Positions 1-6,148 are shown, counted from the first letter of the stretch. The stretch is 8,741 nt of DNA from an uncultured Clostridia bacterium (GCA_900554955.1 USJH01000040.1:1-8741); one strand, 5' to 3'. Notes: a model not told the origin generated them from the sequence alone. A program made the numbers and translations.

Positions 1-873
1 ATTCAGGTTTGCGACATTATAATTGTGCGAATTTTTCAAAAAACAATCATAACTTGAGACAATAATTTTAAGTGCAATTGTTTCAAGTTCTAAAAAATCC
101 CCGCTTTTGCTTAAAGATTGCAAAACGTCTAAAACAAGCTTATCTCCACCATAAAAATATTTTGTCTCATCAAAAAATGTCATTGCTTGTCCTAAACGAA
201 TAAGTGTCCAAACATTCTTTTCAGAAAGTGACATGTTGTTTTTTAAAATATAATCCTTCATTGTTTTTGAGAAAAAATCTGAAAGTCTTGGGCAAGTTTC
301 TTGTTTAAACACAAGTTTTGCAAATTCATTGTCAAAAAGTGCAATAAATTTTGATGAAAGATAATAGGTCTGAAACTTGTTTGCTTTTTCTGTAACATTA
401 ACAAAAATCGCAAGCGGGCTGACTGTTTTATAAAAACAAAAACAAACCCCATCATAAAGTCTCGAAAAAGATGAAAAAGTGAAATCCGTAAAATTTCCAA
501 TTGGACAGATTATAATTTGTTTTTCATAAAGTGCACAATAATATTTACAAACAGAAATCAATTCTTCTTTTCCAAAAACAACAACAATATCTGAGTCATC
601 ATTTTCAATTGTTTTTGCCAAAAACTCTGTTGCAAAACAATTTTCGATTGTTTTGATTTTAAAGGCAATGTTGCTAATTTTCATTTTGTTTGAAAATTCA
701 ACTTCATTTTCACTTTTTTCATCATCAAAAAACAAAATGCTGCGATATTTCTTTTCACAAATGAAATCAAGCATAAAAGAAAAAGCATTGTCACTTACAA
801 CAATTTTTTCGGTTGAAAGAAAATGCTGTTTCCCACACTCGCATTTTTTAATTTCTAATAATTTATTTTCCAC
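1..873 (-). CDS. Diverged glycerol-1-phosphate dehydrogenase / Fe-alcohol dehydrogenase-like protein, C-terminus cut by window edge
   Basis: An uninterrupted frame of 291 codons runs from a GTG at 873 to the left edge, so the C-terminus is missing. The N-terminal C11-E-C13-G-x-x-H17 signature followed by a 'TEKIVVSDNA' strand resembles the start of AraM/EgsA-type sn-glycerol-1-phosphate dehydrogenases (Fe-ADH_2). The order of later segments also fits. 'DIVVVFGKEELISVCKYY' (95-112) sits where the family has a GSGT-type NAD(P) loop followed by D-x-x-KY. P124 to D130 matches the spacing of the family PTAPSMD motif. 'LGQAMTFFDETKYFMGGDK' (227-245) sits where the family has SGLAM...SRPASGxEHH. The glycine loop is GKEE here, and the metal-ligand histidine is apparently replaced by lysine 245. 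If the relationship is real, this is probably a non-catalytic or functionally changed member. GTG is chosen because it is the only usual start upstream of the CxCG motif, but no Shine-Dalgarno sequence is visible. The family assignment is by eye. Confidence 0.6.
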   Translation of the reverse strand, partial: MENKLLEIKKCECGKQHFLSTEKIVVSDNAFSFMLDFICEKKYRSILFFDDEKSENEVEFSNKMKISNIAFKIKTIENCFATEFLAKTIENDDSDIVVVFGKEELISVCKYYCALYEKQIIICPIGNFTDFTFSSFSRLYDGVCFCFYKTVSPLAIFVNVTEKANKFQTYYLSSKFIALFDNEFAKLVFKQETCPRLSDFFSKTMKDYILKNNMSLSEKNVWTLIRLGQAMTFFDETKYFYGGDKLVLDVLQSLSKSGDFLELETIALKIIVSSYDCFLKNSHNYNVANLN

Positions 874-881
874 AAAATAAT

Positions 882-916
882 AATAACATGCGACAATATG
901 TTTATCGCATGTTATT
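882..916 (-). terminator. 12-bp perfect inverted repeat between the flippase gene and the left-edge gene
   Basis: Bases 882-893 (AATAACATGCGA) and 905-916 (TCGCATGTTATT) are exact reverse complements separated by an 11-base loop. On the minus strand the hairpin is followed by ATTATTTTG, a moderately T-rich tail. It could therefore act as a terminator or attenuator after the flippase gene, which ends at 955. It is not a classic terminator, because the stem is AT-rich at its base and the next gene's GTG start at 873 lies only 8 bases beyond it. An operator, or a structure that controls translation of the downstream gene, is an equal alternative. Confidence 0.5.
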
Positions 917-954
917 TATCTAATTTTATATCGAATTTTAATGTTTTTTGAAAT

Positions 955-2310
955 TTATTGCAGATTTTCCGCATTTTCAGTTTTTTGAGCACTTTTAAGT
1001 TCTTTCTTTGATTTCACAACTCTTGCAATGCTGTCAATAGTTGAAATTGTAAATCCTTGAATGATTGGAAAATAATAGGTCAAAAATCTCCAAGCAAGAA
1101 GTCCAAGAACAATATATTTGCTTCCAATAAGTGAAGAAACACCAAACATTGCAATAAATGAAAATTCCATCATTCCTGTTCCGCCAGGAAGAGGAATCAC
1201 AACAGATGCCATTTGACAAATTATAAATTTTGTAATGCAAATGCAAAGAAGGCTGAACACTGCAGTTGCATTTGTAAGCTCAATGTTTGAAAATGCCATT
1301 ACAACTGTAAATGGGATTGAGAAATATGCAAAAACTTCAAGCAAACAGAATGCAACACAAATTGCAAGAGTTCCCTTGTGTTTGTTTAAATAGGAAATTG
1401 AAGATTGATATTCCAAAACTTGTCGCATGATTTTGTTATAGCTTTTACGATAGTCTTTAACAATTTTAAATGCATATCCAACTTTAACAATTCCACGAAC
1501 AAGCGAACGACCAACAATCTTTCCGCTTCCAACCAAAATAAACACAACACTTGTAAGAGCTGTAACAATAATTCCGATTGCTGCAAAAATTTTGAAAAGA
1601 ATCAACAAAAGTTCATTAAGAGATGAACCAGTTGGCAAAAATGGAATTCCAAAAATGAAGAACAGTGTTAAAACAACTGTATAAACAATGTTATAGATGA
1701 TAAGTTTAATGATAGGAATGCTTGTTGCAATTCCTGCAGAAATATTAGATCTTGTCAAATTCAAAATTTGAGAAGGCTGTCCACCAACTGAAAAAGGTGT
1801 GATCGCATCAAAATATTTTCCAACAGCACTAACTTTATAAGCTGTGAAAAATTTTGACTTGCCTGTTGATTTTCGGATAAGGAAAAAGAAAATCATTGCA
1901 TCAGCAAAAAACATTAAAAAGAAAAGTAAAACTCCACCAAGAAGCCACCAAAGTCTGCTTCCTTGAGTTTGAATAATTTCTTTAATTGAAATTCCATCGG
2001 TTTCTTTCAAACATGCAGAAATAATAAATCCAAGAACACAAACGTTAATTGCAAGAAAAATAAGGTTTGTGATAATGCTTTTGCGTTTTTTCTTTGGCTT
2101 TTGTGTCTCAATTGCTTCAGAAAGTTTTTCACGAGCAAGGCTCTCATCAATCATTGCATCTTTTTCAACGTCATCGAAAAATGAAACTTGACCTTCGCTT
2201 ATAACGTTTTCTTCGCTTTTGTTTTCTTGCTCGGAAAAATCAGGTTCTTTAGAACCTTCAACACCAGGCATGCTTAGTTGCTCATTTTCAAGTTGTTTCT
2301 TTTTTCTCAT
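955..2310 (-). CDS. Flippase-like integral membrane protein, LPG synthase TM / YbhN family, with acidic N-terminal extension
   Basis: This 451-residue protein matches the lysylphosphatidylglycerol-synthase transmembrane family (UPF0104/YbhN, AglD-like). Members are polytopic membrane proteins linked to lipid or lipid-linked-sugar translocation. Visible signatures are 'ITPFSVGGQPSQ' (170-181), 'PLPGGTGMME' (373-382) and 'AWRFLTYYFPIIQG' (406-419). Hydrophobic helices lie at about 79-101, 119-147, 195-225, 233-262, 315-340, 349-372 and 385-425. Residues 1-70 form a hydrophilic, Glu/Asp-rich cytoplasmic extension that ends in a basic KPKKKRK anchor before the first helix; the extension is not part of the family core. 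There is no C-terminal GNAT-like transferase domain, so this is not a full MprF. The ATG at 2310 follows AAGGCG, a moderate ribosome binding site. The gene has its own promoter and is separated from the upstream gene by a terminator. The family call is firm, but the substrate is unknown. Confidence 0.88.
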   Translation of the reverse strand: MRKKKQLENEQLSMPGVEGSKEPDFSEQENKSEENVISEGQVSFFDDVEKDAMIDESLAREKLSEAIETQKPKKKRKSIITNLIFLAINVCVLGFIISACLKETDGISIKEIIQTQGSRLWWLLGGVLLFFLMFFADAMIFFFLIRKSTGKSKFFTAYKVSAVGKYFDAITPFSVGGQPSQILNLTRSNISAGIATSIPIIKLIIYNIVYTVVLTLFFIFGIPFLPTGSSLNELLLILFKIFAAIGIIVTALTSVVFILVGSGKIVGRSLVRGIVKVGYAFKIVKDYRKSYNKIMRQVLEYQSSISYLNKHKGTLAICVAFCLLEVFAYFSIPFTVVMAFSNIELTNATAVFSLLCICITKFIICQMASVVIPLPGGTGMMEFSFIAMFGVSSLIGSKYIVLGLLAWRFLTYYFPIIQGFTISTIDSIARVVKSKKELKSAQKTENAENLQ

Positions 2311-2329
2311 ATTCTCGCCTTACCTTTAA

Positions 2330-2358
2330 ATGATACCAGCATGCAAAAAAACTGTCAA
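2330..2358 (-). promoter_or_regulatory. Sigma-A-type promoter for the flippase gene
   Basis: On the minus strand TTGACA (2358-2353) is followed, after exactly 17 bases, by TATCAT (2335-2330), preceded by a TG at the extended -10 position. It lies just downstream of the terminator that ends the previous transcript. Transcription would start near 2325-2321, only about 12 bases before the ATG, so the AAGGCG ribosome binding site would sit at or close to the very 5' end of the mRNA. Confidence 0.7.
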
Positions 2359-2391
2359 TAAAAATATGCACTTTCAACCAAAAATGCAAAG

Positions 2392-2415
2392 AAAAAAGAG
2401 CCATAAGGCTCTTTT
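2392..2415 (-). terminator. Rho-independent terminator of the smpB-ssrA-coiled-coil transcript
   Basis: The stem AAAAGAGCC (2394-2402) and GGCTCTTTT (2407-2415) has a four-base loop. On the minus strand it is followed by a T tract (complement of the A run at 2392-2397). It begins 5 bases after the stop codon of the coiled-coil gene. It separates that gene from the flippase promoter. Confidence 0.9.
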
Positions 2416-2420
2416 ATATA

Positions 2421-3356
2421 TTATTGTTTGTCACCGGCAGTGTCGTCAGTTCCATCATCGAAGAATTTTCCGGCAGCAATTAAAGCTTCAAGTTCTTTAA
2501 CTTCATCGGCATATCTTGTTTGTTCGTGAGTAAGATAATCTTTAAGTTTCAAGTTGCTTTCATATTTTTCACGGTTTGTTTCAATATATTCTTGTGCATC
2601 TTGAATGCTTGCTTTAAGTTCTGCAATGTGAGATGTAAGTTCTTCTTGACGTGCTTTCTTTTCAGCATCAACATTTTTAATGTCAGTTACTGAATACATC
2701 AAAAGGTTAAGGTTTGTAAGTTCCAAAGCTCTGCGATCAAGCATTTTTTGATTTCTTTCCATTCTGCGAATGGTTCTTTCATATTTCAAAATTGCACGAG
2801 ATGTTTTGTCAAGATCTCTGTCAATTTTTGCCTGGCTTTCCTTAATCTTTTCAAGACGAATTCTATAGTCAAATTCAGGTCCAGCATGGTCAACAACTGT
2901 AACAATTTCTGCAGGTTGTTCTTCTTTTTCTTCTTTTGTTTCTTCAACAATTACAGGAGTAACTTCTGCTTCTTCATCTTCAGGTTCTTTTTGAACGTCT
3001 GCTCCGAAAATATTAATGACAACCTTTGAATTGTCTTGAGCCGGCTCTTTTGGTTCTTCTTTAATTTCTTCTTTTGCTTCTTCAACTTGAGCAGGTTCTT
3101 CTGCTTTTTCTTCTTTTTGAGCAGGTTCTTCTGTTTTCTCTTCTTCTTTTGTTTTTGAAGCTTCTTCAAGTTTTGCAAGCATTTGATCAAGATCAATTTC
3201 ATTGATTTCTTCTTTTTGAGAATCAATTGAAACATCTTTTTCATCTTGAGCTTTTTCTTTAGCACAAGAAACAACAATAAATGCGATTGTAAATCCAAGT
3301 GCTGTTAAAACTCCAAGTCCAAGGATAACAATTGCTACAATTTGGAATGGTGACAT
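2421..3356 (-). CDS. Membrane-anchored acidic coiled-coil protein of unknown function
   Basis: I do not recognise a family for this 311-residue protein. Residues 4-30 are one hydrophobic helix. 'VVSC' at 28-31 superficially fits a lipobox, but no positive charge precedes the helix, so a plain N-terminal anchor is more likely. Residues 35-155 are a disordered, Glu/Lys-rich linker with EEPAQ at 76-80 and 86-90 and KEPAQ at 103-107. Residues 160-292 are strongly helical and heptad-like ('IRLEKIKESQAKIDRDLDK', then segments around 225-292), predicting a long coiled coil. The last residues are Asp/Gly-rich. The ATG at 3356 is chosen because AAGGAG lies 7 bases upstream. The frame stays open further upstream to 3452, but only by running into tmRNA. 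The gene begins 32 bases after the tmRNA 3' end with no promoter between them, so it is probably co-transcribed with smpB and ssrA. A scaffold or envelope-linked role is only a guess. Confidence 0.85.
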   Translation of the reverse strand: MSPFQIVAIVILGLGVLTALGFTIAFIVVSCAKEKAQDEKDVSIDSQKEEINEIDLDQMLAKLEEASKTKEEEKTEEPAQKEEKAEEPAQVEEAKEEIKEEPKEPAQDNSKVVINIFGADVQKEPEDEEAEVTPVIVEETKEEKEEQPAEIVTVVDHAGPEFDYRIRLEKIKESQAKIDRDLDKTSRAILKYERTIRRMERNQKMLDRRALELTNLNLLMYSVTDIKNVDAEKKARQEELTSHIAELKASIQDAQEYIETNREKYESNLKLKDYLTHEQTRYADEVKELEALIAAGKFFDDGTDDTAGDKQ

Positions 3357-3363
3357 AATTTTT

Positions 3364-3369
3364 CTCCTT
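3364..3369 (-). promoter_or_regulatory. Ribosome binding site fixing the start of the coiled-coil gene
   Basis: AAGGAG lies 7 bases before the ATG at 3356. This supports that start over the longer open frame, which would need to begin inside the structured tmRNA. Confidence 0.85.
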
Positions 3370-3388
3370 AATAATTTATTTTTTAGTT

Positions 3389-3739
3389 TGGTGGAGGCGG
3401 CGAGAGTCGAACTCGCGTCCAAGAAAATCCATAAATGCCCTTCTCCGTACAAAAGTCAATTTCAAAGGCTTTCGCTTTAAACAAGAAACTAACAAATTGT
3501 TTTCAAGCTATCAAAATTTATTTTAAAAAACTTTCCCAACTTTGACAAAGAAAGTTTCGCTCGGCTTTACTTTAACAAGCCTGGAAACCAGCCGACCTTT
3601 TCCAGCACCCGTGGCTAAACTAAGCAGCCATTGCGACTAAATCGTTGTCATTTATTGTTTTTACCGATTTTAGGATTCAGTATAATCCTGTACGCTTATA
3701 ACACTTACAAATATAACCTGTCGAAACCAGAACGCCCCC
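3389..3739 (-). ncRNA. ssrA: Transfer-messenger RNA (tmRNA, 10Sa RNA)
   Basis: tmRNA acts as both tRNA and mRNA: with SmpB it rescues ribosomes stalled on nonstop mRNA and tags the nascent protein for proteolysis. The 5' end GGGGGCGTTCTGGTTTCGACAG (3739-3718) is the conserved tmRNA opening. It pairs over 7 bp (one G-U) with CGCCTCC near the 3' end, followed by the discriminator A and an encoded CCA (3391-3389). The T arm GCGAG-TTCGACT-CTCGC is intact just before it. An internal tag frame ending in AMAA and a TAG stop lies at 3620-3664, and the basal CTGG-TTT-CCAG hairpin follows it. The length, 351 nt, is normal for a one-piece tmRNA. It starts 21 bases after the smpB stop and ends 32 bases before the next gene. 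I see no good promoter or terminator of its own, so maturation from a longer transcript is likely. Confidence 0.96.
3620..3664 (-). other. tmRNA tag-peptide reading frame
   Basis: Within ssrA the codons from GTA at 3664 to the TAG at 3622-3620 encode VKTINDNDLVAMAA, normally preceded by the alanine carried on tmRNA itself. The hydrophobic end, -LVAMAA, fits the degradation signal read by ClpXP-type proteases, with methionine where -ALAA is commonest. The stop and C-terminal part are secure. The exact resume codon, placed at GTA by analogy with tags of similar length, is less so. Confidence 0.75.
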
Positions 3740-3744
3740 ATGAG

Positions 3745-3760
3745 GGTTTGCCTGGAAACC
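3745..3760 (-). other. Small hairpin in the leader between smpB and tmRNA
   Basis: GGTTT (3745-3749) and AAACC (3756-3760) form a 5-bp stem with a six-base loop. The hairpin fills most of the 21-base gap between the smpB stop codon and the mature tmRNA 5' end. There is no T tract, so it is not a terminator. It may help present the 5' processing site, presumably for RNase P, or it may be incidental. Confidence 0.35.
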
Positions 3761-4204
3761 TTAAACGTCTTTTAAAGCACGCATTGTGTCTTTGGCAATT
3801 GTTTTTTCTTTAAGCGATTGTTTCTTATCGTAAAGATGTTTACCTTTTGCAACTGCAAGAAGAACTTTAACAAAACCATCTTTAAAATATGCTTTAAGCG
3901 GAACAAGTGTGTAACTTTCATTTTTCACTTTTCTTTCAATTTTCGCAATTTCAGACTTATGAAGCAATAATTTTCGTGTTCTTTTCTCATCTTCCTTGAA
4001 ACTTGCAGTATTTTTATAGCAAGGAATGTTAGCATTCAAAAGAAATACTTCCCCATTTCTCAAAACACCATAGCTGTCTGAAAGATTAAGATGACCTGCA
4101 CGAAGAGATTTAACTTCACTTCCGGTTAAAACAATTCCACATTCAAACGTGTCTTCAATAAAATATTCAAAGTTCGCTTTTCTATTTGTCGCTATCTCTT
4201 TCAT
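3761..4204 (-). CDS. smpB: SsrA-binding protein SmpB
   Basis: SmpB binds the tRNA-like domain of tmRNA and places it in the decoding centre of stalled ribosomes. The 147-residue product has the usual family length. It carries the hallmark segments 'GIVLTGSEVKSLRAG' (23-37, OB-fold RNA-binding face), 'RKLLLHKSEI' (77-86) and the C-terminal tail 'KGKHLYDKKQSLKEK' (120-134). That tail follows the family K-G-K-x-x-Y-D-K-R pattern with K in place of the final R. The ATG at 4204 has AAGGAG 5 bases upstream. The gene is directly followed by its partner ssrA, 21 bases downstream, and preceded by rnr, the nuclease that works with tmRNA-SmpB, across a terminator-like region and a promoter. The gene appears intact and the identification is secure. 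Confidence 0.97.
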   Translation of the reverse strand: MKEIATNRKANFEYFIEDTFECGIVLTGSEVKSLRAGHLNLSDSYGVLRNGEVFLLNANIPCYKNTASFKEDEKRTRKLLLHKSEIAKIERKVKNESYTLVPLKAYFKDGFVKVLLAVAKGKHLYDKKQSLKEKTIAKDTMRALKDV

Positions 4205-4216
4205 ATTTGCTCCTTG

Positions 4217-4245
4217 ATTATATCATAGTAATTTTTGTTTTTCAA
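4217..4245 (-). promoter_or_regulatory. Sigma-A-type promoter upstream of smpB-ssrA
   Basis: TTGAAA (4245-4240) and a perfect TATAAT (4222-4217) on the minus strand are spaced by 17 bases, with a TG in the extended -10 position. Transcription would start near 4210, which is inside the AAGGAG ribosome binding site (4215-4210) and about 6 bases from the ATG. The transcript would then be almost leaderless for smpB, although tmRNA production would not be affected. Chance resemblance in AT-rich DNA cannot be excluded. Confidence 0.6.
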
Positions 4246-4256
4246 GATGGTTTTTG

Positions 4257-4328
4257 AAAAAAAATCTAAAAAAACGCACTTTTTTAGCTCTTTTTGGTTA
4301 AAAAAACTAAATTTTTGCGTTTTTTTAG
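4257..4328 (-). terminator. Long-stem, T-rich terminator-like inverted repeat after rnr
   Basis: CTAAAAAAACGC (4266-4277) and GCGTTTTTTTAG (4317-4328) are exact reverse complements over 12 bp. The 39-base spacer itself contains a shorter T6A/TA6 pairing (4280-4286 with 4299-4305). On the minus strand the structure is followed by a run of eight T (4264-4257), and the rnr stop codon is only 5 bases before it. The stem is weak, with three G-C pairs next to the loop, and the loop is long, so termination may be partial. Some rnr transcripts could read into smpB. Confidence 0.55.
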
Positions 4329-4333
4329 TATTT

Positions 4334-6148
4334 TTAGTTGTTTTTTTGATTTGTTAAAACAAAGTCAATATGTCTTGTGTTAATATCAACACTATCAACC
4401 TTAACAGTAACTTTTTCACCAATTGTAAATTTGTTTCGTTTTCCAACAAGCATATATCTTGTCTGATCAAAAATATAGTGATCATCTGGAAGTGATTCTA
4501 CATATACAAATCCTTCAATTGTATTATCAAGCTCAACAAAAATTCCAGACTCGATCACCGAACTGATTTTTCCTTCATAAACTTCACCAATTCTTTCTGA
4601 CATATATTCTGCTTTCTTCAAATCGTCAACAGCTCTTTCTGCTTCATCTGCAACACGTTCAGTTAAAGATGATTGCTCACTTGCTTCTTGAACAAAACTT
4701 TCAAGAACCTTAACCTTATTTTCGTTAAGTTGACCATGAAGCATATATTTCAAAATTCTGTGAATTGTAAGGTCTGGATATCTTCTAATTGGTGATGTAA
4801 AGTGGCAATAATCTTTAAGCGCCAAACCAAAATGTCCAAGAGCTTGACTATCATAACGAGCCTTTTGCATGCTTCTGAGCATTACTTTTGAAATTGGTTC
4901 ACTTTGAGGTGTGCCCTTAATTTCATTTAAAAGTTTTTGGAAATCTTTTGGTTCGCTTCCTTTATTTCCTGTTTCAAGTTTAAGTCCAAAACTTGAAACG
5001 AAAGTTTTGAAGGCCTTCACTCTCTCAAAAGTTGGTTCTTCGTGAACACGATAAACAAACGGAAGCCCCATATGTTTTGCATGACGTGCAACAACTTCAT
5101 TTGTAATAACCATGAATTGTTCGATAAGCCTGTCACTAATATCTCTTGGCTTTTTAACAATTTCGGTGATTTTTCCTTCTTCATCAACATTGATCTGTGC
5201 TTCTGGCAAGTCAAAATCAAGTTGTCCAGCTTCATCACGACGTTTTAAAAGAATAAGAGCAAGCTCTTTCATTTTCTCAAGCATTGGAACAATTTTTGCA
5301 TATTGTTTTCTAAGTTCAGGATCGCCATTAAAGATTTTTGTAACCTTTGTATAGGTCATTCTATAGTCTGAACGAATCACACCTTCAGCAATGTTATAGT
5401 CCAAAATGTTACCATTTTTGTCAATTTGCATTGTAACACTCATTGTAAGACGGTCTTCTTCTGGGTTAAGAGAACAAATTCCATTTGACAGAGTTTTTGG
5501 AAGCATTGGCAAAACATAGTCTGGAAAATATACACTTGTTCCACGGCGAAAAGCCTCTTTATCAAGAGCAGAATTCTCTTTTACATAGTTTGAAACGTCT
5601 GCAATGTGAACTTTCAAAACATAGGTTTCACCCTTCATTGAAAGAGAAATCGCATCGTCAAAGTCACGAGCATCTTCACCATCAATGGTGATTGTAAGCT
5701 CATTTCTAAAATCTTTTCTTCCCTTTATCATTTCGTCTGAAACCGGTTTATTAAGCTCATCTGCTTCTTTAATTACATCTGCAGGGAAATCTTCAATAAG
5801 TCCGAAAGAGCGAATCATTGAAAGGGTTGTAACTTTAAAACTGTTTGGATCACCAAGAACTTCGATAACTTCGCCTTGACTCATTCGTGTTCTGCTTGGA
5901 TATTCGTCAATTTTAAGAACCACCTTGCTGATTCCTGTTGCCCCACCAAGTTTGTTTGCGGGAACAAAAATACTGTCAGCAAAACGTTGATCATCAGGAA
6001 CCACAATAGCCCCGCCACTTGTTGGAGAAATTGTTCCAACAATGGTTTTATATCCTCGATCCAAAATTTTCATGACCGCCTGCCGCTCTTCCACGAGCTG
6101 ATTGTGCCCCACGACCCTTATAGTTTTGACCACGTTTCTTTTGTTCAA
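4334..6148 (-). CDS. rnr: RNase R, main part after frameshift (OB fold, RNB catalytic domain, S1 domain)
   Basis: This frame carries most of RNase R, a processive 3'-5' exoribonuclease that degrades structured RNA and, with SmpB-tmRNA, nonstop mRNA. Counting from the TTG at 6148, the second cold-shock/OB segment covers about 26-105. The RNB domain covers about 150-465, with catalytic acidic residues in 'IDGEDARDFDDA' (D156, D162, D164, D165) and the 'HFTSPIRRYPDL' motif (449-460). An S1 domain covers 520-600. The basic tail seen in many RNase R proteins is absent. Homology begins at 'VMKILDRGYKTIVGT' (25-39). Earlier residues are probably out of frame, and the upstream family portion lies in the frame at 6048-6482. 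There is no convincing independent start: the TTG at 6148 and the ATG at 6073 both lack a well-placed ribosome binding site. Catalytic residues are intact, so if the shift is a sequencing error or is recoded, the enzyme is functional. Confidence 0.9.
   Translation of the reverse strand: MNKRNVVKTIRVVGHNQLVEERQAVMKILDRGYKTIVGTISPTSGGAIVVPDDQRFADSIFVPANKLGGATGISKVVLKIDEYPSRTRMSQGEVIEVLGDPNSFKVTTLSMIRSFGLIEDFPADVIKEADELNKPVSDEMIKGRKDFRNELTITIDGEDARDFDDAISLSMKGETYVLKVHIADVSNYVKENSALDKEAFRRGTSVYFPDYVLPMLPKTLSNGICSLNPEEDRLTMSVTMQIDKNGNILDYNIAEGVIRSDYRMTYTKVTKIFNGDPELRKQYAKIVPMLEKMKELALILLKRRDEAGQLDFDLPEAQINVDEEGKITEIVKKPRDISDRLIEQFMVITNEVVARHAKHMGLPFVYRVHEEPTFERVKAFKTFVSSFGLKLETGNKGSEPKDFQKLLNEIKGTPQSEPISKVMLRSMQKARYDSQALGHFGLALKDYCHFTSPIRRYPDLTIHRILKYMLHGQLNENKVKVLESFVQEASEQSSLTERVADEAERAVDDLKKAEYMSERIGEVYEGKISSVIESGIFVELDNTIEGFVYVESLPDDHYIFDQTRYMLVGKRNKFTIGEKVTVKVDSVDINTRHIDFVLTNQKNN

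Noticed and set aside
258..500. 80-residue minus-strand open frame
   Set aside because: It is a shadow of the 291-codon frame (873-1), which has the more protein-like sequence and dehydrogenase-like segments.
653..880. 75-residue plus-strand open frame
   Set aside because: It is antisense to the left-edge gene, has no ribosome binding site, and its composition looks like a reverse complement of coding DNA.
3257..3268. Lipobox-like VVSC in the coiled-coil protein
   Set aside because: There is no Lys or Arg before the hydrophobic helix, so a lipoprotein signal peptide is unlikely.
3357..3452. N-terminal extension of the coiled-coil frame into the tmRNA 3' end
   Set aside because: The upstream codons coincide with the tmRNA T arm and acceptor stem. 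The ATG at 3356 has an ideal ribosome binding site.
3761..3802. Possible ssrA promoter inside the end of smpB (TTGCCA-17-TTAAAA)
   Set aside because: The -10 match is only three of six and the whole element lies within coding sequence, so the evidence is too weak.
6048..6059. Programmed +1 frameshift exactly at the TAA that ends the first RNase R frame
   Set aside because: Slipping here would delete the family-like 'ILDRGY' segment that the second frame encodes upstream of this point, so the true junction must be earlier.
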